Positions 28,846 through 42,526 of a stretch of 64,000 nt of DNA are shown here, in pieces. The stretch's first letter is position 1, and each line of letters begins with the position of its first letter. The notes under the pieces are model-generated. The model had not been told where the DNA came from and did not search any database. It saw only the letters and a program-made list of their open reading frames with translations. The stretch is from Glandiceps talaboti (taxonomy: Eukaryota; Hemichordata; Enteropneusta; Spengelidae). Made by a program: the position numbers and the translations under genes. The stretch lies in the NCBI RefSeq assembly GCF_964340395.1, contig NC_135549.1, positions 10,139,342-10,203,341 of the forward strand. Reading direction: 5' to 3'.

Positions 28846-30238
28846 GAGGAAATGTCATAATATTTACGAGATTATCTTTGTTCTAAGACTCTTCACACGA
28901 TGTCCTTGTCTGAAGTGAAGTAAGTGCTAGCTTGAGTACTGGAATTATATCAAATCTGTGCGAATTGCGTAGTATATATAATCCTTTCCCATCTAAATCC
29001 AGGATCACAGTTACGACATTGAGTTTATCTGTTGATGAGACTCGACCATGCTTAGCCACAATAGTACAGAAAAATCCAGACATAAAATGTCCATTCTCAG
29101 TTGTCATGGAAAGTTGTCCATTTAGATTTTTAGATTATCAACACGACCTCAACCATTCTTTGTAAAGACGAAAAGACGATAGATGACTTGCTCAAAAGAA
29201 ATGGTACTTGTAAGATTTGTAGAATGAGAAGTAACCCCACCCTCTTGTTTTGCTACTAAAGGCCAGGATACCCAGGGGTGAATGTCCAAAATCCCAAATG
29301 AATCAAACTTTCAAAAGTTTTAATGACAGGAATATGCAGGTTTACTTGAAGTAGTGCCTGAAAGCTTATGCATATTTAGGTGCAATGCCCAAAAGGGGTG
29401 GATTAGTGACAACATAATGTGTAAAAGTTGTAATAGTCATTAGATTAGTGAATATTAGCTGCAAGCATGATTAACAACGAAATCAGGAACAGTGTGAAAA
29501 TACGTCACCATTTACCTTTAATACATAAATCTCTGGATAGCTTATTTTACTTATTTTAGAGTCTATGAGTTAAAGTCGACAGATCTTGTTTCGCTATTTG
29601 TTATGTGTCATTCGATCGAATATCTTTAGCCGTTCATCTGTTCTTTGAATTGCTCCCACGCTCCTCGTTCTCGGTAAATCGTTTCTGATGTTAACAAATG
29701 ACACTGTCAAGACATTTGACAGTCATGCATAATGTGAATTAAACTGAACCGTTGACTAACCGATCATATTGCACTAATCATGCCTGTTCTGATTTGCACC
29801 TGGTAACCCCCCGTAGCCTCGGACAAGGAAGGGGATGACGAACGTCAGAATTGACAACCATTTACAAGTAAATGAGCCCAGGGCTGGTCATGGTTGTGGT
29901 CAATGATCTCTCTTGTTGCATATTTAACTTGTAGGCTAAGTAAAGGTAAGTATGTTTCATAGCAAACTTCAAAATCAAACAAAATGATCAGGCTTCGCTT
30001 CTTCTAGTAATGTTTTGAGAACGTAAAAATTCAAATTAGCTAGTAACAATATATAGCACTACTGTGATTAGATCCAATCATTATAATCTCATACAGCCAC
30101 TTGTTATGTAAATGTATTCAGTGGTATTAATAGTCACGATTCGCTAGTTATAAACAACCTTCACATTCGATATGGAATGAATAACAGTTCAACCATGACC
30201 ATAGGAAATTATAAAGGTGGTCATTTCTTATGCCTATG
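28846..30238. other. Intergenic, no gene recognised
   Basis: AT-rich. Overlapping open frames on both strands at 28883-29165 show no known motif. Confidence 0.4.
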
Positions 30239-31145
30239 CAGGGCTCGAAATAATGGCCTTTTACTTGCCCTGGGCAAGTGATTTGAAGGCTTGGGCAAGT
30301 TGTTTTGAAAAGTACTTGTCCCAAGGGGCAAGGATAATTTCTTTGATCAGGGATATGTTTTTGCCTGTGTTCATGCTGTTCTTATCAGACACTGCACATG
30401 TCTGATAGGACTTTGGATACATTGTATAACCATGGTGCCAACAAGTCTGGAAAATTATAACATTGTAGCAATATTGAGAAGACGTCTTTCTTGACTGATC
30501 ACTTTTCAAAACAATCTGGACCAGCTGTCCTTGACATACTTTGTTTACTCTATCAAGAAAACATACCTCGAATGACCAGTGACTCATTGAATATTGTTCA
30601 ACAATAGTAAATTACAGCATGATTTTCAGGTTTTGGTTGTTTGAATCAACTGCAAATTTTGTGGGAGAAAAATAGTTGGTGTGGATGAGGAAGGAAAGAA
30701 AATATATTGACATGGTGCAAAATGAAATACTTAGAAAGATTTTATATGTGTTGAAATAAATGTTCATTTTTTTATATTGATAGCTTATGAAAGTGCTGAA
30801 AAACTTGTGATTATTTTAACAACTACTTTTTACAGGTGAACAAAAAATTGTATGTTATGCTATATAGTGATATGAATATTAATTAGGCCATATTATCTAG
30901 GACTCGGACTGTTAAAAAAAATTTTTATTGTAGAGAGAACTTTTCAGTACCCACAGAAACTTTCAAAGAGACATTTTTTTATAATAAACAAAAGAAAGAC
31001 CAATCAATCTCAACAGTGTATTTGTAAGCCACAAAAAAATACCCCACTATTTGGAATGGGCAAGCATTTTTTTATTTGGGCAAGTACTTTTTGTTTTCTA
31101 CTTGCCCAGTGGACAAGCGAAATTTTTTCATTATTTCGACCCCTG
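30239..31145. mobile_element. Nonautonomous hAT-like DNA transposon
   Basis: The left end is CAGGGCTCGAAATAATG and the reverse-complemented right end CAGGGGTCGAAATAATG: 17 bp with one mismatch. Both sides are flanked by CTATG (30234-30238 and 31146-31150), a 5-bp target duplication. CAGGG termini fit hAT elements, and 5-bp duplications are known in one hAT subgroup. Just inside each end is a near-palindrome built from ACTTGCCC and GGGCAAGT, giving subterminal hairpins. The 907 bp carry no intact transposase. A 108-codon minus frame at 30261-30587 may be a remnant, but I cannot place it. Confidence 0.75.
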
Positions 31146-31159
31146 CTATGCAACTTTCG

Positions 31160-32350
31160 ATTATTAAACGTACTGCTTATACCAAAGTGTTAGCCCACCT
31201 GTACCTCAGTGTCAACCAGTGACAAATAATCTACCGTTTATGATGCACCGTCAAATAATGTCGACCAGTGATAGTTATATTGTTCTGCATGTACCAAAGT
31301 GACTTACTACTTTGTACCCAAGTGCCAGTCAATAATGGTCATATTTTACTTCTTAAGCCAATGCCAGTCAAATAGCCATAGCTTACTAGCAACAACTTAC
31401 TTCTTGTGTGTAAGTGCCAGTCAATGATAGTCATAACTTACTACTTGTACCAAGTGTCAGTCAATGATAGCCATAACTTACTATTGTATCAAGTGTCAGT
31501 CAGTGATAGCCAAACTTACTATTTATACCAAAGCGTCAGTCAATGATACCATAACTTACTGCTTTTATCAAGTGTCAGTCAATGATAGCCATAATTTACT
31601 GTTTATACCCACATGTCAGTCAATGTCAGCCATAACTTACTATTTATACCAAAGCGTCAGTCAATGATACCATAACTTACTGCTTGCACCCGCGTGTCAG
31701 TCAATGACAGTCATAACTTACTGTTTGTACCCACGTGTCAGTCAATGTCAGCCATAACTTACTATTTATACCAAAGCGTCAGTCAATGATACCATAACTT
31801 ACTGCTTGTACCCAAGTGTCAGTCAATGACAGCCATAACTTGCTACTTGTACCCACGTGTCAGTCAATGACAGCCATAACTTACTGTTTATACCCAAGCG
31901 ACAGTCAATGATAGCCATAACTTACTGTTTGTACCCAAGTGTCAGTCAATAACAGCCATAACTTACTGTTTGTACCTAAGTGTCAGTCAACGACAGCCAT
32001 AACTTACTGTTTGTACCCACGTGTCAGTCAATGTCAGCCATAACTTACTATTTATACCAAAGCGTCAGTCAATGATACCATAACTTACTGCTTGTACCCA
32101 AGTGTCAGTCAATGACAGCCATAACTTGCTACTTGTACCCACGTGTCAGTCAATGATAGCCATAACTTACTGTTTATACCTAAGTGTCAGTCAACGACAG
32201 CCATAACTTACTGTTTGTACCCAAGTGTCAAGTCGATGACAGCCATAACTTACTGTTTGTACCCAAGTGTCAGTCACTGATGTCCATAACTTACTGTTTG
32301 TACCTAAGTGTCAGTCACTGATGGCCATAACGTCCTTCTTGTGTGTTTGT
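31160..32350 (+). repeat. 41-bp minisatellite with higher-order structure
   Basis: About 28 units of roughly 41 bp: (A/C)GTGTCAGTCAATGACAGCC followed by ATAACTTACTGTTTGTACCCA. The left five or so units are degenerate and the centre is well conserved. A variant unit with CCAAAGCGTC starts at 31528, 31649, 31771 and 32057, i.e. spacings of 121, 122 and 286 bases (3, 3 and 7 units). It starts directly after the hAT-like element. Confidence 0.93.
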
Positions 32351-35300
32351 ACATCAGTAACCAAACGTGGCCAGAATATGTCATTTATCCAATATTTACA
32401 CTAATTTAGAAAATGTAATTAGTAATAACATTGGTTTTGTTTAAACGGTTACCTGAACGTCACCTAAACTCACTGTTATTTAGTATTTTTCGTGACCATG
32501 TTTTACTTTCACAGTCATTCATCAAGTTACTTGTTCAATACCTGTGTAGTTCGGCATACGGCCTCTCCTTCATGTATTTCACATACTGTTCTTGTTCGTA
32601 CTCATTCTGGCATGACTATGATTCACTAGTAATATGTAACAGTCGTTTTTAGTGATTATATAGTCATTTAGATGTATTTTAAATCCATTTAAAATCTTCA
32701 TCTACCTAGATCTATGAAACAGTTATTAAGTGAAGGCCATGCTTGCCTTAAAACCACTGGGTTCTGGCAATGGTTCAATTTCGTCACAGCTGTATACAAA
32801 GCTGTGCTGTGCAGTTTCAAATACCTACGTATTGAGGTCAACTGAGTCTTAACCAGCACCGAGTGGTGATTGGAGTATTCCCCATATTCATGATTGAATT
32901 CGAATATCCCCGATTTCCGCACGACCAGTGATGAAGTACTAAGCTTTATTTATAGACGTATTGAGATACTTGGCTTCCAAACATGAATAAGAGCCACTTT
33001 CATTTCTCTCTCTTCTCCATTTTTTTTTTCGTTTTCTTCAAAATGTCAATATTGTTATAAGAAAGGAAATTTCCAAAACACTTCCCCAATCAGTTGTTAA
33101 AAAAGAAGCATGCAGTGACAACATGACTGCCTGTCGGTCTGTTTACAAACCCTACATTGTGAGTGGTGAATCTGTATGAGGATTTAAAATGAACACAGAG
33201 TCAAATCTCACTCGACTGTTGTTTCAAAGATTACACATATCCGACAAATGAAACCTGTATTTAATCTACGGTTAATACAAAAACGCCAAACAATTATGCT
33301 ACAAAATCTCAAGCTGTCCTGCCAGGCTTCTAAGGGGTCAGTCATTTTTAACTGACTTTAATACAAACAGCTTCATCAACAATTAATGTGTAATGAGTTA
33401 GGCGTGGATTTATGTTATCTACTGTAATACCTTCTGAAATTATATACATGGTACCGTTATAGCTATCGTTCCAAATTGACACATTGAAAAGGAAAATTGT
33501 ACCAAAAGCATTTCTGTTCTTAATTAAAATGCTGACAAATGACCGCAATTTGATAGAATTGTGTGTATGCTTATGGCGTGTCAAAAGAATTGGGGCGATG
33601 GGGGGGGGGGGGAGATGGTCATTTTCGAAAATGATTTTTTACGGTCATCGAAGTCAGGGTTCATTTAAATTGATAAAACTCAGGTTCAACTTCAAAATAC
33701 CACACCCCATCCCCACCCCATACCCCCATCCCACTAAAAAAAACTACCTACTCCTAAGTATGGTCACATTAAATACTCAGATCTAGGTTTAATACTTTGT
33801 ATATCAACGCACTACACGAGTGCTCTACTCAGTTTACTCCCAGGAGTTTACTATGCCCATTGATGTAAATGCTCATATTTACATTTTTTGTACTAAATGA
33901 TAATGATAGAAGGTCCAACAACTAAACACTTAGACCTCGATTCATTGGGAAAATTGTTCCATAAAACAAGTACTCGATACAAGAAGAGTGTTATTGAAGC
34001 AATAATAACTGATATTGATATAACTCAGCTGGCAAACGTAGACAACAAATGAATTTTGATATACTCATATTGCCATTTCAACAAATATTGCTGATTTTAT
34101 TGTTCCTGATTGTCCTGTATATAGTACACTTGTTTCCACATATGTTAACAATTCATATTTTATATAATATTGACTGTACTTGGACCATGACAGCCTTCAT
34201 TTTCATCTTGGGAGCCTCATCCCAGTTATCCTCAGGTGTATATATATTGCACATAAATAATTCAAAATCGTTGGCGTCTGACATTTGGTTACCATATTTT
34301 ATTACTTATAACATAGACTTGCTTTCTACAAAGCGTTAGGTTTATAGTACTGGCTCTTCCTGACAAACGGACAGCTCGTCCATGGGTTTATATATCTTTT
34401 TACAAAAGGCAGGTCAAACATTATTCTGATGATATCAATATAGTATCTATCGACTCAGTTAATAAGCCTACCTCACGCTATATACGAAATGTATAGATTA
34501 CACATATCTTCAATTTTCTGACATCACTAGTGATATGATAAACAAGTTTGTGTTCTACAGAGAACCGTCTTATGCATCCACACACATGACACATAGAGTT
34601 ACATTTCTGAAATTAATAATGATATACGCTTTTGGTGTTTGTAACAACAACAAAAAACACAGACATGATCATCGATACATGTCGACATATTTTGAATATA
34701 ATTACACATGTTTTCCGCTCTGTATCTCACGTTATTTAAACCATAGAAAAACTACAAAAGTACCCAATAATGGATGTCCAAATCAGATGAAGCGATCACT
34801 GTTTATTGGAACAGAAACTTAATGATATGATGTCAAGCGAGATATGTACGTAATGATGAATAACATCATTCATCATACACACAAACACTGAACAAGAACC
34901 TCGGTAATACAAAAGCAAATCTCAAAATTACGATTCCAAACATTTGACACTGATTTAGTGTAGATATTACAAATGCACTTTTATGTGTTTTTATGTTAAA
35001 TTTCATATCTTTGAGACTTCAAGCACAGAGGAAATTAAATGCTCAAAGATAAGCGACTATGAAATATCTGTTAGCATTTTTAACTGCATTCAATGACTCC
35101 AAACATCGCTATACGTACATAGTAAAATCTGATAACAGTATTCAGAGATCATCACAGCTGTCTGATAGCAGATCTTGTATCGATCTTTATTGTTCTCTGT
35201 CTATACACCGATTACTCCCTAATTTTTCAATTTTTGGCTTGGATTGGTAATTATCTAGCTTACTTATCAATTAATAATTGAGCTACAATTTATCTCTACA

Positions 35301-36021
35301 TTACATAAATGATAGATGATGCGTTATCAAATGATTACTCATTCACATCATTAAGGTTATGACATCATTAATGTCATCCAAATATCTCTCATGTTACCAT
35401 TACCTGCACAATTCTACTATTTGTTTCGCTAATCCTTGTTTCTGCAATCAAGCAATGCAATGACCTGTACTCTATCTGGCATATGTGTGTCAATCAAGTA
35501 AAACAATCTAAATTCAACCCAAATGGCGGGGTACACATTTGTCAAAACAACTAAAACTTAATAACAAATATCAGGATATATATTTTTACTGTTGCTATTA
35601 TATAACGACTGATTTTTTTCGGGAACAGTTCCTACCATGTATATTATCAAATTTACAGTTCTGACTTAGATTGGACATTTCCAACTATTTTCACTGTCTG
35701 ACGCAATTGCAGAAAACGAACAAATCAATAGATATTGTCATTTGCCAAATTTGTAACATTTATAATATAAGGTAAAACACTTCCGATAGTTACTGTGTAT
35801 GTCCCATTCATAACGTTTTCATATAAGTTCCAAATCTGTTTGCCCCTACAAAGATGGAATATGTAACAAACGAGATAAAACGATAACAGGTAATTCGATA
35901 ACTTAGTTTGTTATTCGGTCCTTTTTAGTCAGGAAAGATGTCTGTGGACATTATGGATTCTTGTGTGTACTTTGGGGTTTTTTCATGTCAAAAAGTAATA
36001 TAACTTACACATTACAGAAAG
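32351..36021. other. Intergenic, no gene recognised
   Basis: AT-rich DNA with a 14-G homopolymer near 33600 and a C-rich stretch at 33700-33735. No exon or transposon recognised. Confidence 0.4.
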
Positions 36022-36064
36022 TGACGTATTCATCAAAATGACGTAATTGATACTATGACGTAAT
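36022..36064 (+). promoter_or_regulatory. Three CRE-like sites at exact 17-bp spacing
   Basis: TGACGTAT at 36022, TGACGTAAT at 36039 and TGACGTAAT at 36056. The motifs match the CREB/ATF half-palindrome type. Function is inference; no gene start is known nearby. Confidence 0.3.
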
Positions 36065-37017
36065 AATTTAGAACAAAAACGACGACGTGGAATGAATCAT
36101 GTACAGCCATATGTGTGTTAAGACCACTTTTCTATAGTGGCCTGATATGTGTGTGTTAGAATTGTGGCAATGTTTTGTCATGGTTAGAATACTTCATTCA
36201 ATAGATCGTGTAAAAGACAAATGTTCTCTTTGAACTAAAGCAACACATTACTGGATTGTGTTCCTTTAAAGCCGACTAGTTACTATGTACACTACACAAC
36301 TGATTCATCCCTTGGTCTTAGAAGAGATTTGATTCAGACATATTAGGATACTTTTCACGGATTTGTATCTCAATACCTTCGATTAGAGTTAGATTTATGC
36401 ATTAGGAAGACAGTGTCACTTCAATACGGAAAAACTGTAGGATACGATTTACGGTTTCAAAGATCAAGGTCATCAAAAATGATAGTGACTCACTTTTATT
36501 TAATGTCTTATTTATATTATTCGAGTACACAAGCCACACACGAGTAACTTTTATTAGGTTACCACAGAGGATGCATTAAACCTAAAGTTACAAAAATGTG
36601 GAGAATTGAACTTAGTCTAAATCATGGATTACTCAATCTTTTTTATATCCTTGATAGTTCAAATTCGACAGTTTTGATGAAATCCAATCTCTGTAATACG
36701 AGGGTCTGACTTTGTTTGATGAGATGATATTGACCACTGCATCCAATCTGGAATGTAATCCTAGGTACCGCTCCAATCAATATAAGTTAAGTTTTATATG
36801 CTGCAATATGTGTAATCAAAGTTTAGTCTGAGAGTCGTATTAGGGACATTCAGTTGCGTACACATGTGCCATGCGCTAAATACAATTTGTGCGTTGTAGT
36901 CGCTGTAGTCATAAAATTTAGTGTTTCCTATGAAAATTTGTATTCAAAATTATCTTCAAAAAAGTTACAATACCACTGTCGCTGATTGACAACAACAGTA
37001 ACAATTTTGAAACGTCT
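36065..37017. other. Intergenic, no feature recognised
   Basis: AT-rich, no exon or repeat recognised. Confidence 0.45.
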
Positions 37018-37028
37018 TCATCACCACC

Positions 37029-37062
<34 letters not shown>

Positions 37063-37067
37063 TATTC

Positions 37068-37102
<35 letters not shown>
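37018..37102 (+). repeat. (CAC)n-(ATC)n trinucleotide microsatellite
   Basis: CAC repeats followed by two ATC blocks. Poly-His and poly-Asp frames here are artefacts. Confidence 0.95.
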
Positions 37103-38370
37103 ATTTCATCATATTCATTATCACATTTACCGCGATCTCCTTCAGTTTTTCTTCATGTGATAAATTTGTGATGTGCTTAATCTACTGTACTGAATATTTC
37201 ATAAAAATCCAACACCCTTCATTTCATATATTGTGTATATATTGTGGGATAATTTTTTTATATAATAATGATGAAATAATGGAAAACTTGAGAAGTAACA
37301 TGGATTATGTGAGAACAATTTCTATAGGTTGACAAGTGTCATGAAGCAGTTGTTTAGTATTTTGAATAAACCCAGGAGAAAAGTGAACATATGAATATTT
37401 GCATAGATCGCACACTCTATGTTTTGAAACTTGTTCTGTGACACCCTAGTTATCACGACAGGTTACTGGGGTTGAATTTCCAGCGTCAGTTTACATCGCC
37501 AGGGTTTTGTACCGAGAACAAAACACTATCAAATTGTCAACTTTTATTTTGAAAGAGCGTGATTGGGGTCAGTCTATACAGCTCAGATGGCTTAACCTAA
37601 CGACTCTTCACCATTTATCAATACTGAGTGTTTCAATACATGGCACTTACGGTGTCCATGTCACTATTTAACGACCCCTTGTAAAAACCGTTGTTCAAAT
37701 GACCTCTTAATTCATACTTTAGTGCAACATTTTAGGATCGACAGCTGTTGCTATTATCTATTGATTCCAACAAAACACTTTTCGGTGAACATTTATAAAT
37801 GAAACAATACTGAGCGAATTAAAAGTTGAAGGAGACATATGTTGCCTCACATTTGGTAGTATGATTCAAAAATAGGTTTCGGTTTCAGGAGGGTATCAGA
37901 TGACCTGTTTGTTAGTTGTCACAGCATGTGGTTGAACAATGATAGCACTTGACTACATTAATACAACAATATACGATCCAAGCGAAAATGTCCGTAAACA
38001 TAATACGATATGTTTAAAATTATTAAAGTCAATATCGAACATACCCATCTCATAAAACATACACAAAGTTTAACATACATGTTGCAGTATTTAAATGATG
38101 TCTAGTGAGCTCAATACTTACCACAGCCCTACACTGTGCAGGAAGCTACCCAATGACATCCACCTATCCCAAAGCTATGCAATATACACCGGGTCATCTC
38201 TGAAATAACATATGTCAATCAGGCGATGTTGCCCACTTACACGAGTAGACCGCTAAACAACTGAAATAATCTTATTGAAACTTATCAGGATGAAATAACA
38301 TGACGATATTCATCATGAGTCAACTAATGAATGAATGAATTAATGGACAAACTCTAAAACAAATAAACCA
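37103..38370. other. Intergenic, no gene recognised
   Basis: AT-rich unique-looking DNA; no exon recognised. Confidence 0.45.
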
Positions 38371-38612
38371 ACCAACCAACGGGCGGGCGGGCTGGCGGGC
38401 GGGCGTGAGTGCTAGTGAGTGAGTGAGTGAGTGAGTGAGTGAGTGAGTGAGTGAGTGAGTGAGTGAGTGAGTGCGTGAGTGAGTGAGTGAGTGAGTGAGT
38501 GAGTGAGTGAGTGCGTGCGTGCGTGTGTGTGTGAGTGAGTGAGTGAGTGAGTGAGTGAGTGAGTGAGTGAGTGAGTGAGTGAATGAAGGAAGGAAGGAAG
38601 GAAGGAAGGAAG
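38371..38612 (+). repeat. Compound tetranucleotide microsatellite (CAAC)-(GGGC)-(GAGT)n-(GAAG)n
   Basis: Short CAAC and GGGC runs, about 180 bases of GAGT with GCGT and GTGT interruptions, then GAAG units. Any reading frame here is an artefact. Confidence 0.96.
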
Positions 38613-39996
38613 AACTTACAAAAGATACTTTTTCCTACTACACATTGGGTTTCACTCACGTTGTTGACTATTTTCTATGACTGTGGAGACGAATTTCAAT
38701 TACATCAAGTAAAGACTCAACATGAAATGCATTTCGCTGTATTTGTATAAACATTTGAGGAATGATAGACTATGTCATCAAATTGTGATTAATGCCAAGG
38801 AGTCTTGACACGAACTTTGGAATCTAATTGAAAAGATCAAGAGGAAAGACATGAAATTTCTCTGAATGACTGAAATGTATAATTTGAAGAAAATGATTTT
38901 TATATTAAACCGAATGGAAACATTAGTATAGTGTGACATTTGAGAGAGTTGTCACTAGAAATAGTTCTATTTTAAATTGATTATGTAATAAGCAAACATA
39001 GACATTTCAGTGTTACTTATCTATCGATCACCCTCACTGCCTAATACATGACTAGTTTTTCCGGTCTTGGATTAAGTGACTGGTACTGATTCATTTTAGT
39101 GCATTTCAGAATATAACCTAGACTGCCATCGATTAGTTTCGAATTCGTAGATCCTCTCTTTCTCAAAAGCACTGTTGTCATTGAATAAGTCAGCGAGTGC
39201 TATATGCATGAAGCAGTTGAGTGATATTGTTGTCTATGTAAAGGAAATACTAACACAGCTTTGGCGGAACTAGACCGTCTTACCTGTGAGCTCCTCCAGC
39301 ATCTCAAGAAGAATGACATAAGTATCGCTATGTGGTCGCATAGAAAATGTTTTTGGCCTGCAGGGTCAATATATCTACATATACATATGCATACTGATTT
39401 ATTTCATAGTGAGCCCGGGACAAAGTTTGTACACCACCCATAGTTGTGAGACATTATTTTCACTTAGGGTACATTTATTGGCGTCCTTGGTTAAGTTGGC
39501 TTAAAATACTTTTACACAAAGGTCACCAGTGTTCAAAAGACCTACACGCGAATTTCCCCTTTCTCATTGAGATTAAATGTACTCAATAGTACAGAGATAG
39601 CATATTGAGTATTCATGCAGAGAATGATATTCATTGAAGGTGTAATATGACCCCAAAGAGTTGTACTCCCATGGGGCTATGTCAATGGATCAACATGGAA
39701 ATGCATAGTTTTATTGTATGGACATACAAAGGAAAGAAAGAAGTAAATTATGAAGCCCACTGTTACCAACGTAATTGAGTCAAGAGACAGCATGGAAGCT
39801 CCGTATACATTCCAATAAATATATTTTGTACTTTCCTAAGACATGAATCTGATTATAACTAATTCAATTAAAGACATTTTTAGAATTAGGTGCCTCTTTA
39901 CGAATGTAGTCTGAAATATATCATAACAATTACATTCAACAATTTGTTTACAACTCGAATCATGGGTTTTTGAATTCTGATTTGCTCTTCATTTAC
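38613..39996. other. Intergenic, no gene recognised
   Basis: AT-rich; no exon or transposon recognised. Confidence 0.45.
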
Positions 39997-40082
39997 GCAC
40001 ACACACACATACATACATACATACATACATACATACATACATACATACATACATACATACATACATACATACATACATACAC
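39997..40082 (+). repeat. (CA)n-(CATA)n microsatellite
   Basis: A short CA run followed by about 18 CATA units. Confidence 0.96.
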
Positions 40083-42267
40083 GTATAAGCAAAGCATATT
40101 TATCTTGTACCGTCTGCGTGTTTCCCAATCCACTTTTCCCAATCCAATCTAATTCATGGTTGGTCATTCATGATAAAAATAATCAAATCGAAATGGGAAA
40201 TCGAAAATGAATATTTCTGCGTAAATAATCGATACATGTACTCATTAAAGAGAGTAAAATGAAGAATTTATATACCCATGCCCAGAATAAAATCTATCGT
40301 TCCCTAATCCTCTAATGGTCTTACGGTGCAATTTACTAAACTGGTCTCAAATGAAAGTTTTGAGTTGACAATACCTGAATGTGAGTGTGTGCAATTAATT
40401 CAAGTAGAATGCTTATCCCAACCAAGATTGAATTTACTTGTACAGTGTACGATATGGTATCAAATTTAATGACACGCTCAAAGTGTAAGGTGAGTGTAAT
40501 ACAATTAATCACGTACCTTTGGCACTAGGACAACATTCATTTCAAAAAAGTTCTTTAAATTTATTGAATATCGGGTTCATTTAATTGGACTCACTGAGAA
40601 ATTCGACAAGTAAACCGTTTTAGCTAATACATGTCACAGGTGGATTTTTTCTCTCTTTTTTGCGAGTTTAACTTTGCCTATTCTTTTAAATTGTGTGCTG
40701 CACTACTTGTTGGCTATAATGAACTCGTCATATCACTCCTTAGTTTAAGTAGATGAAGTGCTTATTAATGGCCGTGTCAAGGAGTTTTCGAATGAAAGAC
40801 ATACTTAAAGACCACATAGTGAAATATATATTGTGGTGTTCTAATCAACTAGAAATAGAGAGAAAACGGTAAAGTTCATCACCAGACCTTTAAATTCTAC
40901 GCCATTTTATCAATTATAGATTAACTGGGTATGATAATTTAAAAAAAATATGTGTAACAGTTACCAACAATGGCCGTTGATATCCTGTTATATAAGAATA
41001 AATCGCATACAAGTTTATTCTTTGACAGAGAAAAATTGAGTCAATATTTGGTAAATTTCCTCGCTCTTAAAAATGAAGAGATTTCAATCATGAACACATA
41101 GTGTCACTTTATTTACATTAACGACAACTTGAACACGATATGTTTTATAAACTTAAGCTGTTTATTTACTCTTTGTTTATGGGAAGTCGTTTTTATGGGG
41201 TGTTTATTTGATATTTGTTTTGTTGCTTCAGGGATTTGACGTTTTTATGGGTTTTTACGATTTTGATATGTTATATCATAGACCCTCCACGTGGACAGTA
41301 TATGATTATACATAAATGCAAAGACCATGCTTACATTTCATAAACGTTCGGTCAGTTTTTTTGTTATTCTGATAAAGACATGAGCATAAGTTAGTAGTAA
41401 CGATCATGCTAAGTCTTTATAAAGCATATTTTCAAAATGTGCTCAAATCGCTTTAAACTAATTAACATGGCATGGACCAATAATGGCACAACGACCATTA
41501 TACTTCCTCAACTGCAACCTTTGCATGTTTAAATATTGACGCGACAACCTCTATCCTACCAGGTCCCCAATTACTGTATGACTGAAAATTGGAAATTTTA
41601 TTTTCGCCTCTAGATATACGGCTAGGTTAACTTGGGCACGAGCGTGAATCTAATCTAACGCATGGATTGAAGCCATTCAGAAACAAACAGTGGCGGCTGC
41701 AATATTCAATAACGCACATGACAGGATATTATATTGAAATCTAAAGATGTAGGTATTAAATATTAAAAGATGTGATACCGACTCCGTCTGTCTGTACAAA
41801 AGCATAATTTGTCGTCTCCTAACGAAGTGCAAATCGCTTGTACTACAAAGACACGAATCCAGAGCTGATGAAACATTTGTTCAATAGCATTAATGCGGTA
41901 TTGTTGTGCCTACCTTTGGAAATTAAGTCATATATGATTCTGTTATCACTATCATTCGTACTAAATATCATTAACAGTTATAATAGTGCGCATGAGTATA
42001 TATCTGGAAATTTATCTCATATTCACTGAAATGAAAGAATGTACCCCGTGACAATTTTGTATTAAGCACTTTTTACATTTATCTTAATGATATCCCACAC
42101 AAAATGCAAGAAGAGCTGAAGAAAACTAACAAACGATTAGAAACCTCGGCAGTCTGTTTTCGAGAAACTCTCTAACTGCTAACAAATAATTTGGCGGTAC
42201 ATTTGAGTTAAATATGCGACGATATATTCTTCATGTATTCCTTCCGTTAAGGAGGATTATGTTAGAG
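40083..42267. other. Intergenic, no gene recognised
   Basis: AT-rich; no exon or transposon recognised. Confidence 0.45.
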
Positions 42268-42526
42268 CGTTGTCTGTCTGTCTGTCTGTCTGTATGTATG
42301 TATGTATGTATGTATGTATGTATGTATGTATGTATGTATGTATGTATGTATGCATATGTGTATATGTGTCTGTATGTATGTATGTATGTATGTATGTATG
42401 TATGTATGTATGTATGTCTATCTGTATGTATGTATGTATGTATGTATGTATGTATGTGTGTGTGTGTGCATGCATGTATGTATGTATGTATGTATGTATG
42501 TATGTGTGTGTGTATGTATGTATGCT
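42268..42526 (+). repeat. (GTCT)n-(GTAT)n compound microsatellite
   Basis: About 258 bases, mainly GTAT with GTCT, GTGT and GCAT interruptions. Confidence 0.96.

Noticed and set aside
31160-32350. Regular 41-bp array as a CRISPR-like structure
   Set aside because: The whole unit is repeated with scattered variants. There is no fixed repeat alternating with unique spacers, and the genome is animal.
36918-37171. Poly-Asp and poly-His proteins
   Set aside because: Translations of the (CAC)n/(ATC)n trinucleotide tract.
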